NCBI RefSeq assembly: GCF_918741295.1
Contig: NZ_CAKKNB010000002.1
Coordinates: 558,001 to 622,000 of the forward strand
Reading direction: 5' to 3'
DNA length: 64,000 bases
Origin: Aquabacterium sp. CECT 9606
Lineage (GTDB): Bacteria > Pseudomonadota > Gammaproteobacteria > Burkholderiales > Burkholderiaceae_C
Shown: positions 8,679-17,343 of the stretch, piece by piece
How the letters are laid out: each line of letters starts with the position of its first letter
Numbering within the stretch: position 1 is the stretch's first letter
The notes under the pieces: model-generated
Databases searched by the model: none
What the model was told of the DNA's origin: nothing
Seen by the model: only the letters and a program-made list of their open reading frames with translations
Made by a program: the position numbers and the translations under genes

Positions 8679-9947
8679 TCAAAGGCTGGCCACAAACTCG
8701 CCCACCAGGTCAGAGAAGGCCGAAGGGTCCTCGGCCGCGCTGAGGTGTGCACAACCGCTCAGGGTCACCAACTGCGATCGGGCAATGCCCCGTGCCAGCA
8801 CCGAGGCCATGTCCAGGGGTGTGCTCTCGTCCCGCTCACCCGCGATGACCAAGGTGGGCACGCGGATCTGATTGAGCTGCGCGGTGGTGTCGATCTCGCA
8901 GATGGCCACGGCGCAGGCGATGTAGCCTTCCGGGTCGGTGGCCTCCAGCAGGCGCTGGTGGCGCGCCACGGTGGCAGCGTGCGTCTGGCGGAATGATTCG
9001 CTGAAAAAGCGCGTCATCGTGTTGGTGCTGACCGCGCTCAGGCCGTGGGATTCGACCGTGGCGATGCGTTGCCCGATGGCCGTGCGCCCCGATTCAGGGT
9101 AGGCGCTGGTGGTGTTGGACAAGACCAGCGCCTTGACCTTGTCGGGATGCCGGATGGCCAATTCCTGGCCAATCATGCCGCCCATGGACAGGCCGACCCA
9201 GATCACCGGCTCTTGCGCCACTTCGTCGATCAGGCGGGCGGCGTCGGCGGCCAGTTCGGCCAGACTCAAAGGATCATTGGGGATTTGCGAACGGCCATGT
9301 CCGCGGGTGTCCGGACAGATCACGCGGCAGGTCGCCGCCAGATCGTTGGCCACGGCGTCCCACATGCTGCTGTCCTGGCCCAGGGCGTGGCTGAGGACCA
9401 CGGTGTGGGCTTCCTCGTTGCCATTGCGCGGTTCGCGCACGGTGGCGTGCAATTTGGGGCGGGTGCTGGTGAAGACGGAGCGGCCCACGCCCGGATGCCA
9501 GGCTTCGGTGGCGGGGTGTGGCGGTGGCTCGATGCCCAATTCTTTCATGATGCCCAGCGCCCGCGCGAAGCCGGTGTTGGCAGCGGGCACGCCGGCGTAG
9601 ATCGAGATCTGGATCAGGGCTTCGCGCACTTCTTCCACACTCAGGGTGTGGGCGTTGCCTGGGGTCAGCGCCCCCCGCAGGTGGATCTCGAATTCGTCCC
9701 AGCGGCCCAGTGCGCTGGTCACGGCCAGCACGATGATGCGGCGGGTTTTCCAGTCCAGGCCTGGTCGGCCCCACACGCCGTGCCAGGCGTAGTCGGTGAT
9801 GAAGTGCTGAAATTCGGCCGTGAAAGCGTTGGCCTTGGCCACCGATTTGTCCACCCAGGCATCGCCCAGGGCGGCTCGGCGGTTGCGCATGCCCCTTTCA
9901 AAAGGGTGATCGAAAGGGTGTTCGAGAGCGGAGGACATGGGTCGCAT
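8679..9947 (-). CDS. Fused carboxymuconolactone decarboxylase / 3-oxoadipate enol-lactonase (PcaC-PcaD order)
   Basis: Bifunctional enzyme (422 aa) of the protocatechuate branch of the beta-ketoadipate pathway. Residues ~17-140 are a carboxymuconolactone decarboxylase domain (RNRRAALGDAWVDKS, then WDEFEIHLRGALTPG). Residues ~165-422 are an alpha/beta hydrolase with nucleophile S254 in VGLSMGG, an Asp in GERDESTPL and a His in SGCAHLS, as in PcaD enol-lactonases. Together they would convert 4-carboxymuconolactone to 3-oxoadipate. Fused versions called PcaL are known in actinobacteria, but there the hydrolase comes first. No other pca genes are adjacent, so the pathway must be elsewhere. ATG 9938 is a possible alternative start. 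Confidence 0.88.
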   Translation of the reverse strand: MRPMSSALEHPFDHPFERGMRNRRAALGDAWVDKSVAKANAFTAEFQHFITDYAWHGVWGRPGLDWKTRRIIVLAVTSALGRWDEFEIHLRGALTPGNAHTLSVEEVREALIQISIYAGVPAANTGFARALGIMKELGIEPPPHPATEAWHPGVGRSVFTSTRPKLHATVREPRNGNEEAHTVVLSHALGQDSSMWDAVANDLAATCRVICPDTRGHGRSQIPNDPLSLAELAADAARLIDEVAQEPVIWVGLSMGGMIGQELAIRHPDKVKALVLSNTTSAYPESGRTAIGQRIATVESHGLSAVSTNTMTRFFSESFRQTHAATVARHQRLLEATDPEGYIACAVAICEIDTTAQLNQIRVPTLVIAGERDESTPLDMASVLARGIARSQLVTLSGCAHLSAAEDPSAFSDLVGEFVASL

Positions 9948-10070
9948 TTCAAAGTTCTGTGCGTGAATTGTGCCGCGCTTGGCCCCGATTTCGCGCCTGA
10001 TGAAAACCCCTCTGGTGCATTTGCCGTGCCAGTACGGGGCGCCAGAAGCAAGTCGTGTATGGTGCGGGCC

Positions 10071-11084
10071 ATGTCTGTTTTTGCCTTTCGCTCACCTTGG
10101 CGGCTGCCTGCCGCCCTTTTGATCGTGTCGATATTGGCCGGGTGCGCCTCGGGGCCGGGGTCCCGGTCGCCGACAGGGGAGCGCGATGGTCCACCAGCGG
10201 CAACCCCGGCCGACCTGGCCAAGGTGCCCGATCCCGAGCCTCGGGTCGAGCCGATTCGCCAGGGCGGGCCCAACAAGCCCTACACGGTCTTGGGTCAAAG
10301 TTACGAGCCCATGTCCACTGATGTGCCCTGGCGGCAGCGTGGCCTGGCCTCCTGGTACGGTCAAAAATTCCATGGGCGGCGCACCGCCAGTGGTGAACTT
10401 TTCAGCCTTTATGGACTGACCGCGGCCCACCGCACCTTGCCCATCCCCAGCTATGTGCGGGTGCGCCACATCGCGTCGGGCAGGGAAGTGATCGTTCGGG
10501 TCAACGACCGCGGGCCTTTTCACTCGGCCCGCGTGTTGGACTTGAGCTACGCGGCCGCGCTGAAGCTGGGCATCGTGTCCATGGGCAGCGCCGAGGTGGA
10601 GTTGGAGCGCCTGACGTTTGACGACATCCGAACCGGGGCTTGGCGGCGTGGCAAGCCTGCTGGCAACCCGGAACCCGGCACGGACAACGACCCCATCGCG
10701 ACTTTGGCCGCAGTGAGCGCAAGCACCGCGCCAGTGGGCGAGGCCGCGTCACCGCCCGTGCTGCCTTCGGCCACGACCGGCGCCTCTGACAACGACACGG
10801 CCACGGCGCCTTCTGCCGAGGCTCCTGGCCGGGCCTACACCCCGGCTGCCCGTGGCTTCTGGGTGCAGTTGGCCGCCTTGGGCAAGCGAGAAGGGGTCGA
10901 CCAGTTGCAGCAGCGGGTCAACACCGAACTGGCCTCCCTGACGCCCCTGATGGCGGTGTTCAAGGAAGCCGCCTTGTTCCGGTTGCAGGTGGGTCCTTAT
11001 GAGAGCCGTGAGCAGGCGCAGGGCGTGGCGCGTTCCATTCGCGAAGTCCTCGCCTTGAAACCCTTGGTGATCGAGCGGCGCTGA
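10071..11084 (+). CDS. rlpA: RlpA-like septal ring lipoprotein with SPOR domain
   Basis: Outer-membrane lipoprotein of 337 aa; RlpA proteins bind or cleave denuded glycan strands at the division septum. The N-terminus has a lipoprotein signal with lipobox LAGC. The double-psi beta-barrel domain spans roughly residues 90-185 (LASWYGQKFHGRRTASGE, then VIVRVNDRGPFHSARVLDLS). A low-complexity Ala/Pro/Thr linker leads to a C-terminal SPOR domain (GFWVQLAALGKREG to the end) that binds peptidoglycan. ATG 10059 would add four residues and is possible. The stop shares one base with the following gene's start. Confidence 0.9.
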   Translation: MSVFAFRSPWRLPAALLIVSILAGCASGPGSRSPTGERDGPPAATPADLAKVPDPEPRVEPIRQGGPNKPYTVLGQSYEPMSTDVPWRQRGLASWYGQKFHGRRTASGELFSLYGLTAAHRTLPIPSYVRVRHIASGREVIVRVNDRGPFHSARVLDLSYAAALKLGIVSMGSAEVELERLTFDDIRTGAWRRGKPAGNPEPGTDNDPIATLAAVSASTAPVGEAASPPVLPSATTGASDNDTATAPSAEAPGRAYTPAARGFWVQLAALGKREGVDQLQQRVNTELASLTPLMAVFKEAALFRLQVGPYESREQAQGVARSIREVLALKPLVIERR

Positions 11085-11953
11085 TGCCTTACCTTGCGCT
11101 GGTGTGCAACGCGATGATCTGGGGCCTGTCCTGGTGGCCCTTGCGCCAGTTGCAGGCCATGGGCTTGCACCCTTTGTGGACCACGTCGATCTTCTTCGTG
11201 TTGAGCACGGCCTTGATCATGGCGTGGCGGCCTACGGCCTTGGCCCTGCTGCTGCGCTCGCCTGCGCTGTGGTGCCTGGCCTTGGCGGCAGGCAGCACCA
11301 ATGCCGCTTTCAATTGGGGCGTGAGCATTGGCGAGGTGGTCCGGGTGGTGCTGCTGTTCTACCTGATGCCGGTGTGGGCCGCCTTGCTGGCCTGGCTGGC
11401 GCTGGGCGAGCGGCCTACTTCTGCTGCGGCTTTTCGGGTGGTCCTGGCCTTGCTGGGTGCCGTGCTGGTGCTCAAGCCGAACGACGCGCCCTGGCCCGTG
11501 TTCGCGGGGCTGCCGGATGTGTTGGGCTTGGTGGGCGGCTTCGGTTTCGCGGCCAACAACGTGATCCTGCGGCAGCAGGCTCACCAGGACACGGCCGCGC
11601 GCGCGCTGGCGATGTTCATGGGCGGCGTCTTCCTGCCGGGCTTGCTGGCGGTGGCCTTGTCAAGCCAGGGCATCATCCCGCCTTTGCCGGCGTTCGATGC
11701 GCGCTGGTTGCTGGGGGCCTTGGGATTGGGCCTGGCCATGTTCTGCGGCAACATGGCGCTGCAATACGGTGCCTCGCGCGTACCTGTCAACATCAGCTCG
11801 GTGGTGATGCTGACCGAGATCGTGTTCGCGGCCGGGTCGGCGGTGTGGTGGGGTGGCGAGGTGCTCACCCCCATCGTGATGGCGGGTGGTGGGCTGATTC
11901 TGCTGGCCGCCGTTCTCGCCGCCCGTGAAGGCGCGGCCACGCAATCGGCCTGA
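11084..11953 (+). CDS. EamA-family (DMT superfamily) transporter
   Basis: Integral membrane protein (289 aa) with ten predicted helices in two EamA repeats, as in drug/metabolite exporters such as YdcZ/RhaT relatives. The first repeat starts at the N-terminus (ALVCNAMIWGLSWWPLRQL) and ends near PLRGAVLVLKPND-like sequence around residue 128; the second begins near GLPDVLGLVGGFGFAANNV. Substrate cannot be deduced. The ATG overlaps the rlpA stop by one base, so the two are probably cotranscribed without any obvious functional link. It is convergent with hemE. Confidence 0.85.
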   Translation: MPYLALVCNAMIWGLSWWPLRQLQAMGLHPLWTTSIFFVLSTALIMAWRPTALALLLRSPALWCLALAAGSTNAAFNWGVSIGEVVRVVLLFYLMPVWAALLAWLALGERPTSAAAFRVVLALLGAVLVLKPNDAPWPVFAGLPDVLGLVGGFGFAANNVILRQQAHQDTAARALAMFMGGVFLPGLLAVALSSQGIIPPLPAFDARWLLGALGLGLAMFCGNMALQYGASRVPVNISSVVMLTEIVFAAGSAVWWGGEVLTPIVMAGGGLILLAAVLAAREGAATQSA

Positions 11954-11964
11954 GCTGGTGCGGC

Positions 11965-13071
11965 TCAGCCGCGCTGCTGGCGCGAATAGGCGTGCACCGT
12001 GTCCACCAGCACCGACACATGTTCGGGCGGCGTGAACTGGCTGATGCCGTGCCCCAGGTTGAAGATGTGCCCATGGCCTGCGCCCGGTACACCAAAGCTG
12101 TCCAGCGTCTTGATCACTTCAGTCTTGATCTGATCGGGCTGGGCGAAAAGCACATTGGGGTCCAGATTGCCTTGCAGGGCCACGCGGTCGCCCACCTGGG
12201 CACGGGCTTGGCCCAGGTTCACCGTCCAGTCCAGCCCCACGACATCGCTGCCCGCATCGGCGATCTGGTCGATCCACAGGCCGCCACCCTTGGTGAACAC
12301 GATGTGCGGGATGCGAAAGCCCTCGTGTTCCTTCTTGAGTTGAGACAGCACACGCTTGGTGTACGCCAGGCTGAACTCCTGGAAGGCACCGTCGGCCAGC
12401 ACGCCGCCCCACGAGTCGAACACCATCACGGCCTGCGCGCCTGCTTCGATCTGGGTGTTGAGGTACAAGGCCACGGCATCGGCGTTGATGGCCAGGATGC
12501 GGTGCATCAGGTCAGGGCGCTGGTACATCAGGGTCTTGACCAGGCGGTAATCGTCCGAGCCGCCGCCTTCGACCATGTAGCAGGCCAGCGTCCACGGGCT
12601 CCCTGAGAAACCGATCAGGGGCACGCGGCCCACGCCGTTTGAATCGCTCAGGGCCTGGCGGATGGTGCGCACGGCGTCGAACACATAGCGCAGCTTGTCC
12701 ATGTCGGGCACGGCCAGCTTGGCCACGGCGGCTTCGTCACGCACCACGTGGGCGAACTTCGGCCCTTCGCCGGCCGCGAAGCTCAGACCCAGGCCCATGG
12801 CGTCGGGCACGGTCAGGATGTCGCTGAAGAGGATGGCAGCGTCCAGATCGTAGCGGGCCAGGGGTTGCAAGGTCACTTCGCAAGCGGCCTGGGGGTTGGT
12901 GGCCAGGCCCATGAAGCTGCCGGCCTTGTCGCGCGTGGCGCGGTACTCGGGCAAATAGCGGCCCGCCTGGCGCATCAGCCACACGGGGGTGGCGTCGGTG
13001 GGCAGGCGCAGGCAGGCCCGCAGGAAGCGGTCATTGGCCAGGGAGGGGAGCTTGGGCGTGGCGGATGTCAT
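11965..13071 (-). CDS. hemE: Uroporphyrinogen decarboxylase
   Basis: Cytoplasmic heme-pathway enzyme (368 aa) that removes four carboxyl groups from uroporphyrinogen III to give coproporphyrinogen III. The signature [17 protein letters not shown] lies near the N-terminus, followed by [40 protein letters not shown] and the C-terminal FNLGHGI. Length is typical. The start at 13071 gives the usual short N-terminus before [12 protein letters not shown]; an upstream in-frame ATG at 13146 would add 25 unrelated residues. Confidence 0.96.
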   Translation of the reverse strand: MTSATPKLPSLANDRFLRACLRLPTDATPVWLMRQAGRYLPEYRATRDKAGSFMGLATNPQAACEVTLQPLARYDLDAAILFSDILTVPDAMGLGLSFAAGEGPKFAHVVRDEAAVAKLAVPDMDKLRYVFDAVRTIRQALSDSNGVGRVPLIGFSGSPWTLACYMVEGGGSDDYRLVKTLMYQRPDLMHRILAINADAVALYLNTQIEAGAQAVMVFDSWGGVLADGAFQEFSLAYTKRVLSQLKKEHEGFRIPHIVFTKGGGLWIDQIADAGSDVVGLDWTVNLGQARAQVGDRVALQGNLDPNVLFAQPDQIKTEVIKTLDSFGVPGAGHGHIFNLGHGISQFTPPEHVSVLVDTVHAYSRQQRG

Positions 13072-13187
13072 CTGTGTATTGTAGGCAGTGCCCTGGGGGC
13101 GCAGACACAACCCCGGCGCCATGAATGCGGGCGGATCTCCGCACAAGCCATGAGGCGGGTGCGGCCTCCTTCTGGCACGATTAAGTC

Positions 13188-14573
13188 ATGAGTCATGCAC
13201 TTGACAACACCACTCATCCCCTGAACCGGACCGAGCACGCCTACGCCGCCATCGATGGCGCTGCCGGGACCATGGTCCAGCCTTACCTGATCCGCCTCAA
13301 CACGCCGGTGGCCGAGGCCGAGGTGCGGCGTGCGATGCGCTCGCTGGTCACGCACCACCCGCGCTTGCGTGGCGTGGTGGCGCCCGGCAAATACTTCTAT
13401 CGTCTGCGCATCCTGCCGGACGATGAACTGGTGGACCAACTCTTCAATGTGGCGTACCGGGTCGAGGCGCACATCGATGCGCTGGACGGTGCCGCGCTGG
13501 AGGCTTACCAAAACCAGATGCTCAACGAAGTCATGCCGATGGAGCGCGGCTTGAACTTCCACATGCGCTTCCTCCCGCACGCTTCCGCGCCGGTCATGTT
13601 CATCTGCCTGCACCACCTGTTTGGCGATGGGCGCACCTGCATGCAATTGGTGGCCGATCTGCTCAAGCTGCTGAATGGCCAGGCCATCGAGATGCAGTCG
13701 GTCGAGACCCCATCGATGGTGGGCGCCGTGGCGCCACCGCACTGCTGGCAATGGCCCGCGCACATCTGGCGTTCGCGCCAGCACAAGGTGACCGAAGCCA
13801 AGCGCCAGGCGGGCCTGCACATCCAGCAGTTGCCGATGCGCGTCACACCGCATTTTTCGGTCAACGCCATGCGCCACTACCGGGTCAGCGTCGGTTCCGC
13901 AGTGCTCCGGCAGGCCGCGCGCAAGCTGGGCGTGTCGCTCAACACCTTCATGGTGTCGGCCGTGGCCCAGAGTTTTTTGGACCTGGCCGTGGATGATCCC
14001 CAAGCCGCCGCTGTGATCCGCATCTCGGTCGATCTGCGCAAGCACTATCCAGAGTCACGCGGTTTCGGCCCCTTGTGGGGCAACCATGTCGGCGCCTTCC
14101 TGGTGACCGAAGACGACCCGCGCAAGTCGCTGCCCGACCGTGTGCGCTCGGTGGGTGCGCACGTCAAGGAAGGCCTGGACCGGTTCACCCGGCGAGAGAT
14201 GTTCTGGACCTATCTGCTTGAAGAATCCATGCCCTTGCTGGGCCGCACGCTGATTGGCCACATCGCCCACCAGCTCAAGCGCAAGAACAAGTTGCCCAAG
14301 ATCAGTTGCCACTGCACCAGCTTGGGCGATGTCAGCTATATCAACGCGCCGGGCGCTGCCATCAAGGCCACCGAGTTCATCCCCATCGTGACCAGCATCG
14401 CGCTGCTGATGGTGATGACCGAGTTGGACGGCGTCTTCTACATGCCCGTGTCCTGGCAGCGCAGCGACAACACGGTCGAAGAGATCGACGCTTACACCGC
14501 GCGCCTGGACCAGACCTTCATCCGGCTGGTGCGAGAGGCGGGCATCGACCCGGCAGGCCTACAGGCGGCCTAG
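13188..14573 (+). CDS. Condensation-domain / BAHD-like acyltransferase, stand-alone
   Basis: Protein of 461 aa related to NRPS condensation domains and wax-ester/phthiocerol-type acyltransferases, which use the HHxxxDG motif to transfer an acyl group onto an alcohol or amine. HHLFGDG is at residues 142-148, preceded by FICL as in that superfamily. The second half contains a GPLWGNHVGAF loop at the place of the structural DFGWG-type motif. No carrier, adenylation or thioesterase domain is fused. It is convergent with the GNAT gene at 14559-15656, their 3' ends overlapping by 15 bp. With the GH3-family synthetase next door, amide or ester formation on an unknown acyl donor is the best guess. 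Confidence 0.7.
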   Translation: MSHALDNTTHPLNRTEHAYAAIDGAAGTMVQPYLIRLNTPVAEAEVRRAMRSLVTHHPRLRGVVAPGKYFYRLRILPDDELVDQLFNVAYRVEAHIDALDGAALEAYQNQMLNEVMPMERGLNFHMRFLPHASAPVMFICLHHLFGDGRTCMQLVADLLKLLNGQAIEMQSVETPSMVGAVAPPHCWQWPAHIWRSRQHKVTEAKRQAGLHIQQLPMRVTPHFSVNAMRHYRVSVGSAVLRQAARKLGVSLNTFMVSAVAQSFLDLAVDDPQAAAVIRISVDLRKHYPESRGFGPLWGNHVGAFLVTEDDPRKSLPDRVRSVGAHVKEGLDRFTRREMFWTYLLEESMPLLGRTLIGHIAHQLKRKNKLPKISCHCTSLGDVSYINAPGAAIKATEFIPIVTSIALLMVMTELDGVFYMPVSWQRSDNTVEEIDAYTARLDQTFIRLVREAGIDPAGLQAA

Positions 14574-15656
14574 CTCCACGTACAGCGGGCGGTCATCGAT
14601 GCCCGGGCGCGGGTCTTCGCCGTAGCTCAGCCAGAAGTGGCTGGAGAACAGCTTCTGGCGCTTGTAGCGACGCGGCACCTCGGCCAGCGGATCGGTCTGC
14701 GTGATGCCAATGGCCAGAGCGTCGTACTTCTGGCCCTGGTGGGCCATGATCCAGTCAATCAGGCCTTGCAGCACCTCGGGGTCGTCCTTGGCCACCAGGA
14801 TGTTGTACAGCGACAGGTAGTTCAACTCGCCGCCAATGGCGGGCAGCTTGAAGCCGCCTGTGAGGCCCACGTACAGGTTGTACAGCGGGCGCAGCACCTT
14901 GACGATGGGCTTGAAGCCCACGATGCGCGTTTGCTTGTAAGCCTTCTGGTTCCAGCCTGCCAGAAAGCCAATGATCTCGCCATTGCGCGTGGCCAGGGCG
15001 AAGTCACCGATCGACAATCCGGCGTAATACGGATCGCCCGCCACCAGCTTGCTGAAGTCGTACACCGGGTAGCCATTGCGGCGCGGTGCCTCGCGGTCGA
15101 AGAATGCCTGCATGGCCGGCACATCGGCCGTGGTGGCCGCACGGATCTGTACGCCATTGGGGATGCGCGGCTTGATCTTGCGCGTGAAGATGAAGCTGGT
15201 CTCGATCGCGTGGCTGATCCAGTAGCGGAACAGCACGCCATCGGCCGAATTGGCGGCGGCGTCCAGCGGGGCCGTGTTCTCTTTCAGCACGATGCCTTGC
15301 AGCAGGTCCTCGGTCGAGCGGAACTTCTTCTGCTCGACAAACAGGTTGGAGGCGATGCCGCGGCGGCGGTAGAACGGATCCACGCGCGTGTCGCCCGAGT
15401 AATACACGCGGCGCTTCTTGCCGCTGATGAACAGCTCGCGGCCCGAGATCACCGTCAGGCCGGCCAGCACATCGGGGCGTTCGGAATCATCGGCCACGGT
15501 CAGCACAAACTCATCGCCGATCACCTTGGCGCCCACGAAGAAGTCCGGGGCGCGCTGAAAACACATCTGCGCCACACCCGGCATCGTGATCTTGGTGATC
15601 AGGTCCTGCATCTTGGCGTTGTCGGCAGGTGTGCCCAGTCTTACAGTGATGGCCAT
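14559..15656 (-). CDS. GNAT-family acetyltransferase with two GNAT-like halves
   Basis: Protein of 365 aa. The N-terminal half has a GNAT acyl-CoA binding loop: RVDPFYRRRGIASNLFVEQ, where RRRGIA matches the R/QxxGxA pyrophosphate motif. The second half (from about residue 170, IRAATTADVPAMQAFFDRE) begins like another GNAT repeat but lacks a clear binding loop, so it may be a degenerate copy. It is third in a minus-strand run behind the GNAT-like and GH3 genes, 51 bp after the GH3 stop. Substrate unknown. Its stop lies inside the 3' end of the convergent condensation-like gene. Confidence 0.7.
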   Translation of the reverse strand: MAITVRLGTPADNAKMQDLITKITMPGVAQMCFQRAPDFFVGAKVIGDEFVLTVADDSERPDVLAGLTVISGRELFISGKKRRVYYSGDTRVDPFYRRRGIASNLFVEQKKFRSTEDLLQGIVLKENTAPLDAAANSADGVLFRYWISHAIETSFIFTRKIKPRIPNGVQIRAATTADVPAMQAFFDREAPRRNGYPVYDFSKLVAGDPYYAGLSIGDFALATRNGEIIGFLAGWNQKAYKQTRIVGFKPIVKVLRPLYNLYVGLTGGFKLPAIGGELNYLSLYNILVAKDDPEVLQGLIDWIMAHQGQKYDALAIGITQTDPLAEVPRRYKRQKLFSSHFWLSYGEDPRPGIDDRPLYVELGRL

Positions 15657-15707
15657 GGTCGGTGAAAGTGGTTGTTCGGGTGAAGACGATTCTGAAGCAA
15701 GCGGTGG

Positions 15708-17342
15708 TCAGACGGAAACGGAGTCCAGCACATCGCGCAGCACGGCCGGTACTTCGCCACGCCAATGGCGCAAGGGTTCGATCTTGATGTTGCCTTCGAT
15801 CATGCCGCGCAGGCGGCACTGGTCCAGGTAGATCTCGCGCATGTGGGGCAGGGCAATGCAGGCGGCGGGCTGCAACTGGCCCAACTCGCGCGCCAGCTTG
15901 TAGTGGAAGTTGCCCAGCAGGGCTTTCTCCAAATGCGCCGACAAAGTCTGTTGCAGGGCAGTGCGGTTCGCCTCCGGGGCGCATTCCACCAGCAGCACAT
16001 AGCCGGGTGACTGGTGCGTGCTGTGGTCCAGCGCCAGCAAGGTCACCGGCAAGGCGTTGCCCAGGGGCAAGCCATCTTGCGCCTGTTGCGCGGTCGTGGC
16101 GCTGATCTTCTCGCCCACCAGGTCGACGCCGTCATTGCGGCCCAGGAAGGTGAAACAAGGCACCTGCCCAAGGTGGCCATCGACGCGGATCACGTCGCTC
16201 ATCTTGTAGCGCGCGAAGCCGCTGCCGGTGGTCATGATCGGGATCACGTCCTGGCCTTCGCGCAATTGCCAGGGCGCCAGCACGCGGCCATCCTGCGCAT
16301 CCTGGAACTCGTAAAAGTGGCTAAGGTAAGACAGCGGATACCGGCCTTGGAACGGGAAGGTCACCACGCCTTCGGTGGCCCACAAGCCCTTGCCCTGGAA
16401 GTTGGCATGCGGCATCAGCGACTTGAGCTTTTGGGCCCAGGGCGCGGCGGCGGCCGTGTCCCAGGCGCTGAGCACGGCCAGCTGTGGCCAAAGCTTGGCA
16501 AAGAACCCGGAATTCATCGTGCCATCCCACTCGCGCAGCAGCTGTGCGGCACGCGGTGATTGGGGGCAGGGCAGCCCGGCCATGTGCGAGGTGCGGCTGC
16601 CCCACTGGCCACGCGACAAGGCCTCGGCCAGCTCTTCGCGCCAGCGACCCATCTGCTCCAGCAGGCCCAGGCCAAACGTGGGGCTCCATACCGAGATGAA
16701 GCCCAGTGCTTCGTCGGCCACCAGGTAGGCCAGCGTGGCGAACAACGAGTCGTCTGAGGTCTCGGCCAGCGCGATCTCTTGAGGTGCGGCCTGGGTCAGG
16801 TAGGCCAGCAGGCGCTTGCCCCAAGACAGCATCTTCATGTCGTCGTTGATGTCGCCTGCGGTCTGACCTCGCATGTCGGTGGGGATCCACGACAGTGACC
16901 AGTAGTGCGTGCCATTGGCCTGACCCGGGAACTGGCGGTACAAGTCGCCCACCCACGCCGTGATCACCTGGTCCAGCTCATCCAGGAACATCTTGGTGTA
17001 GGGGATCCACTTCACCGCGGAGGTCGAGCCGCTGGTGGGCTGGTAGCGCATCACCGGCGAATCGATCAGCAGGTTCTGCTTGCGCTCGCGTTGTTGCAGC
17101 AGCAGGTCGGCGTAGTCGCCATAGGCCGTCACCGGCTGCTGGCGCGCGAACTCTTCCCACGACCAGTCCGCGCGGATGCCGCGGCGTTGTCCTTCAGGTG
17201 AATTGGAAGCAGCGGACAGCCAGCGCGACAGCCTGGCGCGCTGGATCGATTCCAGTTCACCAAGATGCCGTTCAAAACGGCGCCGGCCCGGGGCGACCAG
17301 CAGTTTGAGAAGGTGGTGTCCTAGGGTATGACTGGCCCCCAT
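15708..17342 (-). CDS. GH3-family acyl-acid amido synthetase
   Basis: Protein of 544 aa of the GH3 (auxin-responsive) family. Plant members adenylate carboxylic acids such as indole-acetate or jasmonate and join them to amino acids. Three family ATP/AMP motifs are recognisable: RYQPTSGSTS at residues ~99-108, TTGSGFARYKMSDVIRV in the middle, and FLGRNDGVDLVGEKIS before the C-terminal lobe. The start at 17342 lies one base after the upstream gene's stop, so translation is probably coupled; an upstream extension has no family resemblance. Bacterial GH3 proteins are little studied and the acid and amine substrates cannot be inferred. No signal peptide, so probably cytoplasmic. Confidence 0.82.
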   Translation of the reverse strand: MGASHTLGHHLLKLLVAPGRRRFERHLGELESIQRARLSRWLSAASNSPEGQRRGIRADWSWEEFARQQPVTAYGDYADLLLQQRERKQNLLIDSPVMRYQPTSGSTSAVKWIPYTKMFLDELDQVITAWVGDLYRQFPGQANGTHYWSLSWIPTDMRGQTAGDINDDMKMLSWGKRLLAYLTQAAPQEIALAETSDDSLFATLAYLVADEALGFISVWSPTFGLGLLEQMGRWREELAEALSRGQWGSRTSHMAGLPCPQSPRAAQLLREWDGTMNSGFFAKLWPQLAVLSAWDTAAAAPWAQKLKSLMPHANFQGKGLWATEGVVTFPFQGRYPLSYLSHFYEFQDAQDGRVLAPWQLREGQDVIPIMTTGSGFARYKMSDVIRVDGHLGQVPCFTFLGRNDGVDLVGEKISATTAQQAQDGLPLGNALPVTLLALDHSTHQSPGYVLLVECAPEANRTALQQTLSAHLEKALLGNFHYKLARELGQLQPAACIALPHMREIYLDQCRLRGMIEGNIKIEPLRHWRGEVPAVLRDVLDSVSV

Positions 17343-17343
17343 G

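Noticed and set aside
13173-13178. TGGCAC as a possible sigma-54 -24 element before the condensation-like gene
   Set aside because: No GC-containing -12 element at the required spacing; the sequence after it is ATTAAGTC.
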